From an uncultured Lachnospiraceae bacterium (GTDB lineage Bacteria > Bacillota > Clostridia > Lachnospirales > Lachnospiraceae), in NCBI GenBank assembly GCA_947625205.1, contig CANQNN010000006.1, positions 62,001 to 126,000 on the forward strand: a stretch of 64,000 bases of DNA, written 5' to 3'. Each line of letters starts with the position of its first letter. The stretch's first letter is position 1. This document shows positions 27,216 to 37,409 of this stretch, one piece after another. The translations under genes were made by a program, and so were the position numbers. Under the pieces are notes generated by a model that saw only the letters and a program-made list of their open reading frames with translations, had not been told where the DNA came from and made no database searches.

Positions 27216-29228
27216 TTATTTACGGTAAAACTGTTCCACGTATCTGAACCTGTTATAAAGCGATGACTGGTTATTTAACTCCTTCACCGTATTCGTTCTT
27301 CTCGTAACGAAATCATCCAGCTTCACCATATATTCATCCTCCGATATGGCGCCGTCAGCCACAAGGGTAAGCCCCTTCTCCCAGCTTGCGGTAAGCCTCG
27401 GATCCAGCAACGGCCTGATGGAGCCCGCAACGACCTCATATATCATTTCTCCAAGCAGAGTCGGTGTGATCATCTGCGTTTTCTTATTGAGCGCAAGATA
27501 CTTGATATTCACCAGCTTCTTAAGGATCTCAGCCCTTGTGGCGGAAGTTCCGATGCCGCAGCCCTTGATCTGCGCACGCAGCTCCTCGTCTTCTATGAAC
27601 TGACCGGCATTCTCCATCGTCAGTATCATTGTGCCGGAATTATACCGTTTGGGCGGGGATGTTTCCCCCTCTTTCTTATTAAGCCCGGTAAGCTTAAGCG
27701 TCTTTCCTTTTCTCAAGGAGTCAAGCACTTCCATAAACGACTCGTCACAGGACATTTCCGCCTCGTCCGCTTTCTCTTCTTCCCCGCTGTCTTCCGGTTT
27801 CTTTTTGATGAAAGAATAGCGGCTCACAGGCAGGTATCCTTCCTGTACCAGCACCTTAAATCCCGTGGAAAAATATTCGCCCTTCATCACGATGCCCAGA
27901 CTGATCTTCTGGTAAACCGCCGCAGGATAAAAGATACTTAAGAAACGTCTCACAATGACCTCGTAGACTCTGGCTGAGGTGGAATGTAAGCCGTTCAATG
28001 CGCTAAGTCCCTGGCCTGTAGGTATGATCGCATAATGGTCGGTGATCTGTTTGTCATTGACATATCTGGTTTTCGCGACAGATTTGTAACTGCCGGACGC
28101 CAGTATCTGCGAAGCATACGGCGCCGCAATGCCATATCCCTTCAGACCGCTTATGTTTTTATGTATCTCCTTGGCCACCGCCGATGACAATACTCGGGCA
28201 TCGGTACGCGGATAGGTCGTAAGCTTTTTCTCATACAGCTCCTGCGCTATCTTAAGAGTCTCGTCCGGACTGATCTTAAAAAGCCTGGCGCAGTCATTCT
28301 GAAGCTCCGCCAGATTATACAGAAGCGGCGGATTTCTGGTTTCCTTCTTCTTCCCGATCTTATCGACGACCGGCTGTCCTTCCGGGGCATCCTGCAGATA
28401 TGCGATAAATGCGTCTGCATCCTCTTCCTTCAGGAACCCGTTGTCTTTATACATAAGCGGCGACTGGTCATAGCGGGAACCTTCCACCGCTTTCCACTCG
28501 CAGGAGCACTCATGCCCGTCTATATCAATATTGGCCAATATCCTGTAAAAAGGTATCTTCACAAACTCTCTTATTTCTCTCTCTCTCTTCACCACTATGC
28601 CAAGCACGCAAGTCATCACGCGGCCTACGGACACTACCGCTTTATCCGTCTTCAGATAGCTTCTGATCGGATTGCCGTATTTTAACGTCAGCACACGGGA
28701 AAAATTGATCCCCATCAGGTAATCTTCCTTGGCCCGCAGATAGGCGGCGTTGGAGAGATTGTCATAGGCCGAAAGATCCTTGGCTTCCTTAATGCCCCGC
28801 AGGATCTCTTCCTCCGTCTGAGAATCGATCCACACACGCTTCCTGGATTTGCCGTGCACATGGGCCTGCTGTTCCACCAGACGGTATATATATTCTCCCT
28901 CCCGCCCGGAGTCGGTACAGACATAGATCGTCTCCACATCCTCCCGGTTGAGCAGACCGCTTACGACCTGAAACTGCTTCTTCACATTCTCGATGACTTC
29001 ATACTTAAATGTTTCCGGAATAAAAGGGATCGTGTCAAGCGACCACCTTTTGTATTTCTCATCGTACGCTTCGGGATAACTCATGGTCACAAGATGACCG
29101 ACGCACCATGTAACGACCGCCTCGTCAGATTCCATGTAGCCGTCTTTATTCTGCATTTTATATTTCAGCGCTTTGGCAAACTCCCGCGCAACACTGGGTT
29201 TTTCCGCTATATAAATACTCTTTCCCAT
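27216..29228 (-). CDS. topB: DNA topoisomerase III
   Basis: IYIAEKPSVAREFAKAL TOPRIM; TYPRTDARVLS active-site Tyr region. Confidence 0.93.
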   Translation of the reverse strand: MGKSIYIAEKPSVAREFAKALKYKMQNKDGYMESDEAVVTWCVGHLVTMSYPEAYDEKYKRWSLDTIPFIPETFKYEVIENVKKQFQVVSGLLNREDVETIYVCTDSGREGEYIYRLVEQQAHVHGKSRKRVWIDSQTEEEILRGIKEAKDLSAYDNLSNAAYLRAKEDYLMGINFSRVLTLKYGNPIRSYLKTDKAVVSVGRVMTCVLGIVVKREREIREFVKIPFYRILANIDIDGHECSCEWKAVEGSRYDQSPLMYKDNGFLKEEDADAFIAYLQDAPEGQPVVDKIGKKKETRNPPLLYNLAELQNDCARLFKISPDETLKIAQELYEKKLTTYPRTDARVLSSAVAKEIHKNISGLKGYGIAAPYASQILASGSYKSVAKTRYVNDKQITDHYAIIPTGQGLSALNGLHSTSARVYEVIVRRFLSIFYPAAVYQKISLGIVMKGEYFSTGFKVLVQEGYLPVSRYSFIKKKPEDSGEEEKADEAEMSCDESFMEVLDSLRKGKTLKLTGLNKKEGETSPPKRYNSGTMILTMENAGQFIEDEELRAQIKGCGIGTSATRAEILKKLVNIKYLALNKKTQMITPTLLGEMIYEVVAGSIRPLLDPRLTASWEKGLTLVADGAISEDEYMVKLDDFVTRRTNTVKELNNQSSLYNRFRYVEQFYRK

Positions 29229-29252
29229 AGATTCCTCAAGTCTTATACCGGA

Positions 29253-30614
29253 CTACAGATCCGAGATCTGTATCAGCTTTAAATTCGGCCGGATCTTGGC
29301 TTCCAGGTTCAGTCTCTCGTCAAACCGGTACGCCGTATACATATAGATATAATCCGCGCCTATCTTCGCTTTCTTGGCATATGTCAGCAGCTCCTCATAG
29401 TCCTCATAGGCCGTCGGCTTCTCCCAGCTGCAGAGCCCTATCAGCGTATGGCCTTCCTCGTCCTGTGCAACAATGTCAAGTCCGCCGTCCTTGCCTACCC
29501 ATTCGCCGATCGTATCCGCCATGATAGGCAGCTTATCCCTTTTATTAAGCCGGTTCAGATGCTGTCTGCATATTTTTTTGAAATACTCCGACACATATCT
29601 TCTGAAATCCGGCGCGATATAGCGGTTGTAGAACTCTCCTACCGACAGTGTATTCAGGTCGCTCAGATACGGATACATATAGGTATAATAAAAATCCACA
29701 AAAGGATGACTGATCCTGTATATTCCCTTCTGCACATTGTCTTTGCCGGCCGCATCATACGAAAATACCTTCTCTACCAGTTCCAGTTCAATGAGATTTT
29801 TCAGGTACACGCTGATCTTGGCTCTGGAAAACTCTGTGTGCAGATACAGGTTGTTCAGCTTACGGTTCCCCGATGCGATCGACGCCATGATCGTGTTGTA
29901 AACGCCGGGCTCGCGCAGCTGGTCAGTCAGTATGGACTCTCCCTCTTCATACAAGAAGCTGTTCACATCCAGGATATTACGGCATATATTCTGCTGGATC
30001 GTCAGTCTGTCATCAAACCGGTTCCACAGTCCCGGAAAACCGCCCAGGATCGCATACGCTTCAACGCATTCTTCGATGCGGAAATTGGGAAACCGCTGCA
30101 CAATATCCTCAAAGGGCATCTCGCGCACCTTCAGAAAGCCCGACAACTCATATGCCGCCTCACCGATCCGGTTTACCATACTGTTCTCTATCCAGCCAAT
30201 AGACGAGCTGCACAGCACGACCATGATCTCATCCCGGTTCCACTGGCTGTTCACAAAGGAAACCAGCGCCTTCATAAACTGTTCGCCGGCACGCACGATA
30301 TTCTGGAATTCATCGATCACAAGCACTTTCTTGCCGCTGCTTCTGCGGGTGATCCTGGCAAATATATCGTGAAATGTCGGAAAACGGTCTATCTCGTAAC
30401 CGTCGCGGATAAGCTGACCGCTCCACTGATAGAGCTGCTCTCTTTCGGAGCATGCCCGCGCCAGATAGTAACAGCCGTTTTTTCCCTCAAGGAATTCCTT
30501 TACAAGCGTTGTCTTGCCGATATATTTCTGTCCATAGACGACAAGGATCTGGCTGCCTTCTCTGTCATAATAATTATTCAGATACTTTAATTCAGATGTT
30601 CTGCCAAGTAACAT
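29253..30614 (-). CDS. AAA ATPase of the archaeal-ATPase/DUF234 type
   Basis: VVYGQKYIGKTTLVKEFL, KKVLVIDEFQNIV; start chosen at MLLGRTSELK. Confidence 0.8.
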   Translation of the reverse strand: MLLGRTSELKYLNNYYDREGSQILVVYGQKYIGKTTLVKEFLEGKNGCYYLARACSEREQLYQWSGQLIRDGYEIDRFPTFHDIFARITRRSSGKKVLVIDEFQNIVRAGEQFMKALVSFVNSQWNRDEIMVVLCSSSIGWIENSMVNRIGEAAYELSGFLKVREMPFEDIVQRFPNFRIEECVEAYAILGGFPGLWNRFDDRLTIQQNICRNILDVNSFLYEEGESILTDQLREPGVYNTIMASIASGNRKLNNLYLHTEFSRAKISVYLKNLIELELVEKVFSYDAAGKDNVQKGIYRISHPFVDFYYTYMYPYLSDLNTLSVGEFYNRYIAPDFRRYVSEYFKKICRQHLNRLNKRDKLPIMADTIGEWVGKDGGLDIVAQDEEGHTLIGLCSWEKPTAYEDYEELLTYAKKAKIGADYIYMYTAYRFDERLNLEAKIRPNLKLIQISDL

Positions 30615-30631
30615 AAGCTTCCTCACAAATA

Positions 30632-32356
30632 TTATGCGGTCATCTCTGCCAACAGACATTCTATCTTATCCGGCGGCATCGGCCTGCCCAGAAGAAACCC
30701 CTGGATGTTATCGCAGTCTATCTCACTCAGATAACGGTACTGTTCCTCTGTCTCTACGCCTTCGGCAATTGTCTCAAACCCCAGCTTCTTGACCATATAG
30801 ATGATCGATTCCGTTATGATCCTTGTATTCTCATCCGTGATAACCGTATCAATAAAAGATTTATCGATCTTAAGTGTATCGATGGGCAGCCCTTTCAGGT
30901 AAGACAGCGAAGAATATCCGGTCCCGAAATCATCGAGGGATATCTTAATGCCTATATCCCGTAGAACCTCCAGCTTCTCGGTGATCTCTGTAAAATCATC
31001 TATCAGAACAGATTCCGTGATCTCCAGCTCGATCTCCTCCGGAGCCACGTCGTACTTCTCCATTATGTGCAGCAGCTTATCCGTAAAATCAGCCTGCCTG
31101 TACTGAATGGCCGAAATATTTAAAGACATCACCAGCGGATAGTGATACTTCCGCCTCCACCCGGCATATGTTTTCAGGCTCTCCTCGATCACCCACGAGC
31201 CAATCGGTATGATCGTTCCGCTCTTCTCCGCGATTGGGATAAATACCGCCGGACTGACCATTCTTCCGTCATCATTCTTCCAGCGTATCAGAGCCTCCAC
31301 GCCGCGCAGCTTTTTATCTGCGGTTCTGAACTGAGGCTGGAAATACATAATAAAATTCTGTTGAAAGACTGCGGTTTTGAGCTGATTCTCGATCGTTACA
31401 TTGTTGATGAACTCATTTAGAATACTGCCGCTGTAATACACCACCTTGTCTTTGCCCATGCTTTTGGCTTTAAACATAACGATCTCGGCACAGTTGATGA
31501 GCTCCAGCGTTCCGGTCGCCGCTTCAGGATATTCCGCAACGCCCACGCTTACCGTAATATGGATCTCCTGCCCGCCGGACAGTTTAAACGGGCTCTTAAG
31601 CCGTTCCTTGATCATTTTGTAGACCGTATCCACGCTGCGCGCCCCGCACGGATCATAAATGCCGATACAGTAAATATCACTGTTAAAATGAGAGACGACG
31701 ACATGATCGCTCATCAGCTCCGACAGAAACTGTCCGAACACCTGCACAAGCTCATCGCCCACGATCAGTCCCATACCGTCATTGATCCTGCGGAAATCAT
31801 CGAAATCAATAAACATGACTGCAACATTTGTGTTCTCTGTCTCCGCTTTACGGATAAACTCACCCACAAGTCTCACAAAATAATTGCGGTTATACAGACC
31901 CGTCAGTATATCATAATACGCAAGATATGTCAGTTCATCGTTCTGTGCCGTCAGCCTCGTCACATCCCTGAAACGAATGATCTTATCCGTCGGCGTGCCT
32001 GCGTCGTCATAGACAATATTGACTTCGACCTCAACGCATATTTTCTTATCCCTAAGTCTGACCTCTATGGACTGACTCTTTATATTCTGCTTTTCAATAA
32101 ACAGAACCTCCTGCAGCGGGATCACGCATTGTTCCTCCACGCATTCATACAGTCTGTTCAAGTCCTGGAGCCCCGTAACCGTAAAATCAAAAAAGTGATT
32201 CCAGTTCGCAACGGTCCTGAAGTGTCCCTCCGCAAAATTATAATACAGGAAAGCGTTGTTGGATGTCTCGCAGATCAGGCGGAGCATCTTTTCATCTTTA
32301 CTCAGTTTCTCATTTGTCGCATGCAGCAGGTCGATCTGATATTTTAGTTCTTCCAT
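30632..32356 (-). CDS. GGDEF-EAL domain protein
   Basis: DILTGLYNRNYF, degenerate NSDIYCIGI GGDEF-like site, EAL motif GVEALIRW, DDFGTGYSSLSYLKGLPIDTLKIDKSF. Confidence 0.9.
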   Translation of the reverse strand: MEELKYQIDLLHATNEKLSKDEKMLRLICETSNNAFLYYNFAEGHFRTVANWNHFFDFTVTGLQDLNRLYECVEEQCVIPLQEVLFIEKQNIKSQSIEVRLRDKKICVEVEVNIVYDDAGTPTDKIIRFRDVTRLTAQNDELTYLAYYDILTGLYNRNYFVRLVGEFIRKAETENTNVAVMFIDFDDFRRINDGMGLIVGDELVQVFGQFLSELMSDHVVVSHFNSDIYCIGIYDPCGARSVDTVYKMIKERLKSPFKLSGGQEIHITVSVGVAEYPEAATGTLELINCAEIVMFKAKSMGKDKVVYYSGSILNEFINNVTIENQLKTAVFQQNFIMYFQPQFRTADKKLRGVEALIRWKNDDGRMVSPAVFIPIAEKSGTIIPIGSWVIEESLKTYAGWRRKYHYPLVMSLNISAIQYRQADFTDKLLHIMEKYDVAPEEIELEITESVLIDDFTEITEKLEVLRDIGIKISLDDFGTGYSSLSYLKGLPIDTLKIDKSFIDTVITDENTRIITESIIYMVKKLGFETIAEGVETEEQYRYLSEIDCDNIQGFLLGRPMPPDKIECLLAEMTA

Positions 32357-32458
32357 AATTGCTATACCCTTATTATACCCTTATATACCTTTATTTCTTC
32401 TGTATCCCCCAATACAGAAGACCTTCTCCGTTTTGTTTTCTTTGTTTAATCTTTTCCT

Positions 32459-33571
32459 TTACTTCTTACTGATGTATCCCTGCGCTTTGAGCGTCTCCGC
32501 ACAGAGTATCCCGCCGCCGGCCGCGCCGCGGACCGTATTATGTGACAGGCCGACAAACTTCCAGTCATATACGCTGTCTTCTCTGATACGTCCTACGCTG
32601 ATACCCATACCGTTTTCGTAGTCCACATCCAGTCTGACCTGCGGACGGTTATCATCCTCCATCACCTGAATGAACTGCTTCGGGGCGCTCGGAAGACCGA
32701 GTTCCTGCGGAAGTCCCTTAAAGCTCACCAGTTTTTCTATAAGCTGCTCTTTCGTCGGTTTCTTTCTAAACTTCACAAAAACAGCCGCCGTATGCCCGTT
32801 AAGCACCGGCACGCGGATACACTGGCATGTGATCACAGGGCTTGCCGCCGGAACGATCTCGCCGTTTACCACAGAGCCCCATATTCTGAGCGGCTCCTTC
32901 TCACTCTTCTCTTCTTCGCCGCTTATATACGGGATCACATTCTCCACCATCTCCGGCCAGTCCTTAAATGTCTTGCCGGCCCCGGAAATAGCCTGATAAG
33001 TAGTAGCCACTACCTCATACGGTTCAAACTCCATCCAGGCGGTCAGCACCGGCGCATAACTCTGGATCGAGCAGTTCGGTTTCACTGCAATAAAACCGCG
33101 CTGTGTACCGAGGCGCTTCTTCTGGTCCGCGATAACCGCAAAGTGATCCGCGTTGATCTCCGGAATCACCATCGGCACATCCGGCGTCCAGCGGTGCGCG
33201 CTGTTATTGGATACGACCGGTGTCTCGGCCCTGGCATAATCTTCTTCTATTTTTCTGATCTCCTCCTTGGTCATATCAACCGCCGAAAAGACAAAATCAA
33301 CCTCTGCAGCAACTTCTGCCACTTCATTGACGTTTTTTACAATAATATTCTTAACTCCTTCCGGCATGGGCGTTGTCATCTTCCATCTGTCGCCCACAGC
33401 CTCCTCATAGATTTTGCCTGCAGAGCGCGGGCTTGCCGCGATCGTAGTTACCTCAAACCACGGATGGTTTTCAAGCAGCGCGATAAAACGCTGTCCCACC
33501 ATTCCGGTTCCGCCCAGGATACCAACCCTTAATTTGTCACTCATACCTGTGTACTCCTTTCGCAAATACAT
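32459..33571 (-). CDS. asd: Aspartate-semialdehyde dehydrogenase
   Basis: GILGGTGMVGQRF; VKPNCSIQSYAPVL. Confidence 0.93.
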   Translation of the reverse strand: MYLRKEYTGMSDKLRVGILGGTGMVGQRFIALLENHPWFEVTTIAASPRSAGKIYEEAVGDRWKMTTPMPEGVKNIIVKNVNEVAEVAAEVDFVFSAVDMTKEEIRKIEEDYARAETPVVSNNSAHRWTPDVPMVIPEINADHFAVIADQKKRLGTQRGFIAVKPNCSIQSYAPVLTAWMEFEPYEVVATTYQAISGAGKTFKDWPEMVENVIPYISGEEEKSEKEPLRIWGSVVNGEIVPAASPVITCQCIRVPVLNGHTAAVFVKFRKKPTKEQLIEKLVSFKGLPQELGLPSAPKQFIQVMEDDNRPQVRLDVDYENGMGISVGRIREDSVYDWKFVGLSHNTVRGAAGGGILCAETLKAQGYISKK

Positions 33572-33623
33572 TTCTGTTTTCTATTTCCTGTTGCACGATG
33601 GCGCTTTCCTCTTTATTACAGCC

Positions 33624-35033
33624 TCAGAACAATTTAATATGTTCTTCATCCTGCCAGTCTTTTGCAAGATACTCCTTATGCGCGGCAATGACCTCCTTCA
33701 TGGCCCCCATACCGGGCGCTCCTATTGTCAGGCGTCTTTCCACGCAGCTTTTCAGGCTGACGGCATCATAGATATCTTCTTCAAAGGCCGGACTGATCGT
33801 CTTCAGTTCCTCGATCGACAGATCCTCTATTCCGCACTGTTTATCTATACAATATAATACCAGTTTTCCTATGATCGCGTGGGCATCCCGGAACGGCACA
33901 CCGCGTCCGACCAGATAATCCGCCGCGTCCGTGGCATTGGCAAAACCTTTCATCGCGCTTTTTTCCATGACGTCCCTGCGGAACTTTACCGTGCTGATCA
34001 TTCCGTCAAACAAACTCAGGCATCCCTTTACCGTGTCGATCGCGTCAAAGGTAAGCTCTTTATCTTCCTGCATATCCTTATTATAGGCAAGCGGAAGCCC
34101 TTTCATCGTAGTCAGCATCGACATGAGCGCCCCATACACTCTGCCAGTCTTACCGCGTATCAGCTCCGCAATATCCGGATTCTTCTTCTGAGGCATGATA
34201 CTGCTTCCCGTGGAATACGCATCGTCGATCTCGACAAACCGGTATTCATCCGAATTCCAGATAATGATCTCCTCGCAGAAACGGCTCAAGTGCATCATGA
34301 TCACGGATAGCGCCGAGAGGAACTCTATAACGTAGTCTCTGTCCGACACGGAATCCATACTGTTCAGGGTAGGACCCTCAAATCCCAGAAGCGACGCCGT
34401 ATAATTCCGGTCAAGCGGATATGTCGTTCCGGCCAGCGCTCCGGCCCCGAGCGGACAATAGTTCATCCGGTAATATATATCCTTCAGGCGCAGCCTGTCC
34501 CGCTTAAACATCTCAAAATAAGCGCCCACATGATGTGCCAGCGTCACCGGCTGCGCTTTCTGCATATGGGTAAATCCCGGCATATATGTGTCTGTATTGC
34601 TCTCCATAATGTCAAGCAGAGTGCCAAGCAGTTTCTTTACCAGCTCGTCCACATGCAGCACTTCCAGCCTGGTATACATTCTCATATCGAGCGCCACCTG
34701 ATCGTTACGGCTCCTGCCTGTGTGCAGCTTCTTTCCCACATCGCCGATGCGGTCAATCAGATTCGCCTCCACAAAACTGTGAATATCTTCATACGCTTCC
34801 GTGATCTGAAGCCTTCCCTCCTCCACATCTTTGCGGATCCCGGTAAGGCCCTTTAAGATGATATCTTTCTCGTCTTTGGTCAGAACACCCTGCTTCGCAA
34901 GCATGACAACATGCGCTATGCTGCCTTCTATATCCTGCACAAAAAACTTTCGGTCAAAAGAGATCGATGCGTTAAAATCATACACCAGCTTGTCCGTCTC
35001 TTTTGTAAACCGTCCGCCCCATAACTGTGCCAT
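33624..35033 (-). CDS. argH: Argininosuccinate lyase
   Basis: LWGGRFTKETD; GSSIMPQKKNPD. Confidence 0.97.
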   Translation of the reverse strand: MAQLWGGRFTKETDKLVYDFNASISFDRKFFVQDIEGSIAHVVMLAKQGVLTKDEKDIILKGLTGIRKDVEEGRLQITEAYEDIHSFVEANLIDRIGDVGKKLHTGRSRNDQVALDMRMYTRLEVLHVDELVKKLLGTLLDIMESNTDTYMPGFTHMQKAQPVTLAHHVGAYFEMFKRDRLRLKDIYYRMNYCPLGAGALAGTTYPLDRNYTASLLGFEGPTLNSMDSVSDRDYVIEFLSALSVIMMHLSRFCEEIIIWNSDEYRFVEIDDAYSTGSSIMPQKKNPDIAELIRGKTGRVYGALMSMLTTMKGLPLAYNKDMQEDKELTFDAIDTVKGCLSLFDGMISTVKFRRDVMEKSAMKGFANATDAADYLVGRGVPFRDAHAIIGKLVLYCIDKQCGIEDLSIEELKTISPAFEEDIYDAVSLKSCVERRLTIGAPGMGAMKEVIAAHKEYLAKDWQDEEHIKLF

Positions 35034-35160
35034 GCACTATTCCTCCACTATAATTAAATCTGAATTTGATGATACCACAAAATACTTTTCATTTCAATCA
35101 AAACACATATTTTCTTATAATTCATACAATATCTTATAACTACCAGGGAGTTGTTATTTT

Positions 35161-35958
35161 ATGGACGCGTTACTGTCGTTACGGGATATTTCCTACGCAT
35201 ATCACAATCTGAAGGGTGAAACACCCGCTTTGTCCGATATATCCTTCGATGTATCACAGGGTGAATTCGTGGCCGTCGTCGGCCCGAGCGGATGCGGCAA
35301 ATCCACTCTTCTGTCAATTATAGCGGGCTTACTGACCCCGGAAGAAGGAGAGCTGTACTATCAGGGCCGGCGCATTGCCGATGGGGAGGCCGGCAATATC
35401 ATGAAGATCGGATACATGCTCCAGCGCGACCACCTGTTTGAATGGCGCACCATCTATCATAACGTCATTCTGGGATTGGAGCTGAACCATACTCTGACCC
35501 CGGAAAATCTCGAATATGTCATGCAGCTGCTCAGGGATTACGAGCTGTATGCCTTTAAGGACAAAAAGCCCTCCGAATTGTCCGGCGGTATGCGTCAGCG
35601 GGCGGCCCTGATCCGCACGATGGCGATCCACCCCGATCTTCTGCTGCTGGATGAACCGTTCAGTGCACTAGACTCCCAGACGAGACTGAATGTCTCTGCC
35701 GACATCGCCCGTCTGATCCGTTCCACCGGCAAAACGGCCATTCTGATCACCCACGACCTGTCTGAAGCGATCACGCTTGCCGACCGCGTTCTCGTCCTGT
35801 CCAAAAGGCCCGCCAAAGTCGTCTGCGAAATGCCCATCAGACTCACTGTGGACAGACATGATCCCATGACGGTCAGAAACACACCGGAATACCAGCTCTT
35901 CTTCAATCATTTATGGGAGGTGCTGACGAATGAACAGACAGCTACCCAATCCGTCTGA
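35161..35958 (+). CDS. ABC transporter ATP-binding protein (nitrate/sulfonate/taurine-like)
   Basis: GPSGCGKSTLLSIIAGL, ELSGGMRQRAALIRT. Confidence 0.92.
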   Translation: MDALLSLRDISYAYHNLKGETPALSDISFDVSQGEFVAVVGPSGCGKSTLLSIIAGLLTPEEGELYYQGRRIADGEAGNIMKIGYMLQRDHLFEWRTIYHNVILGLELNHTLTPENLEYVMQLLRDYELYAFKDKKPSELSGGMRQRAALIRTMAIHPDLLLLDEPFSALDSQTRLNVSADIARLIRSTGKTAILITHDLSEAITLADRVLVLSKRPAKVVCEMPIRLTVDRHDPMTVRNTPEYQLFFNHLWEVLTNEQTATQSV

Positions 35959-36751
35959 CGGCATATCCGCCAACCAGCGGCTGTTTCTGGATGCGCACAG
36001 GCGCCATCATCATATCATCAGCCTGTGCCGTCTTCTTCTGGTCGTAGTTTTTTTAGGCTTATGGGAAACTGCGGCGGTTAAAAAGTGGATCGACCCTTTC
36101 TTTTTCAGCAGCCCGTCAGGCATCGTCAAATACCTGTATAATATGCTGGCTGACCGCTCCTTCTTTACACACACGGGCATCACGCTGCTCGAAACGGTCG
36201 CCAGTTTTCTTCTGGTCACACTGTTAAGCCTCTTATGCGCAATGCTTCTGTGGTATGTACACGGTCTTGCCGAAGTTCTGGAGCCCTATCTCGTCATCCT
36301 TAATTCTCTGCCGAAATCGGCTCTCGCGCCGCTGTTGATCGTCTGGCTCGGCACAGGAACGAACACCATCATTGTCGCCGGTATTTCCGTTGCCATATTC
36401 GGTTCCATCATCAATCTGTATACCGGATTTACACAGGCAGACCCCGAAATGCTCAAGTTGATATACACGCTGGGCGGGAACCGGCTCGATGCTCTCCGCA
36501 AGGTCATTCTCCCGGGTTCGGTGCCGCTTATCCTAAGTAACATGAAGGTCAATATCGGGCTGTCCCTTGTCGGCGTTATCATCGGTGAATTCCTTGCGGC
36601 AAGACGCGGCCTCGGCTATCTGATCATATACGGTTCCCAGGTATTCCAGCTCAGCATGGTGATCACTTCCATTATCATTCTGTGCGCGATCGCTATGGTG
36701 TTCTACAAACTGATACAGAATCTGGAGCATTATTACAGAAAGAAATACTGA
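35930..36751 (+). CDS. ABC transporter permease (SsuC/TauC-like)
   Basis: BPD_transp_1 motif VAIFGSIINLYTGFTQADPEMLKLIYTLGGNRLDALRKVILPGSVP. Confidence 0.9.
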   Translation: MNRQLPNPSDGISANQRLFLDAHRRHHHIISLCRLLLVVVFLGLWETAAVKKWIDPFFFSSPSGIVKYLYNMLADRSFFTHTGITLLETVASFLLVTLLSLLCAMLLWYVHGLAEVLEPYLVILNSLPKSALAPLLIVWLGTGTNTIIVAGISVAIFGSIINLYTGFTQADPEMLKLIYTLGGNRLDALRKVILPGSVPLILSNMKVNIGLSLVGVIIGEFLAARRGLGYLIIYGSQVFQLSMVITSIIILCAIAMVFYKLIQNLEHYYRKKY

Positions 36752-36815
36752 GGCATGGAAAAAGGCTGCACATTGGCAAAATGTACGGCCTTTTATTATA
36801 TATCCGATCCTATTG

Positions 36816-37340
36816 TCATCTGCCGTCCCACAGCACTGTCTCTCCGCATCCAAGCGATTTCTTCACATCGATGATCCGCTGATTGGAAGAGCCTCGGAAC
36901 TGCAGACTGATATCCTTCTTCGCCAATATAAACTCCCCGTCGACCATCACATCGATGCAGTCAAGGAATTCCTTCATGCCGTCCCACTGTGCCAGGAATC
37001 TTCCCAGCACGTCTTCCTCAAAGGAGTAACCGGTATAGCACCAGACAGTCTTAGATGTATAGCGTCTGCGCACTTCACGCACAAGAGGCAGAAGCCCCTG
37101 CATATTCACATACTCGAGCGGTTCGCCGCCAAGCAGGGTAAGCCCGGCAATATAGTCCGGCGCAAGCGCGTCAAGTATCTTGCGCTGCACACTGTCATCA
37201 TAAGGATCTCCGTAATTGAAATCCCATGTCATCTCATTAAAACAGCCCACGCAGTGATGCGAGCAGCCGCTCACAAAGAGCGACACGCGCACACCGGGGC
37301 CGTTTGCAATATCATAATTTTTTATTTCCGCATAATGCAT
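36816..37340 (-). CDS. nrdG: Anaerobic ribonucleoside-triphosphate reductase activating protein
   Basis: GPGVRVSLFVSGCSHHCVGCFN radical-SAM CxxxCxxC. Confidence 0.95.
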   Translation of the reverse strand: MHYAEIKNYDIANGPGVRVSLFVSGCSHHCVGCFNEMTWDFNYGDPYDDSVQRKILDALAPDYIAGLTLLGGEPLEYVNMQGLLPLVREVRRRYTSKTVWCYTGYSFEEDVLGRFLAQWDGMKEFLDCIDVMVDGEFILAKKDISLQFRGSSNQRIIDVKKSLGCGETVLWDGR

Positions 37341-37409
37341 ACTTTACCTTTTCAAATCCGCAAAATGCTCTTGCGGTCTTAACAATAATCCTGAAAGGCT
37401 ATACTCTTA

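Noticed and set aside
32385-32432. Hairpin TTCTGTAT-CCCCCA-ATACAGAA near asd/EAL genes
   Set aside because: Good stem but no clear T-tract in the direction of the flanking genes; not called as a terminator.
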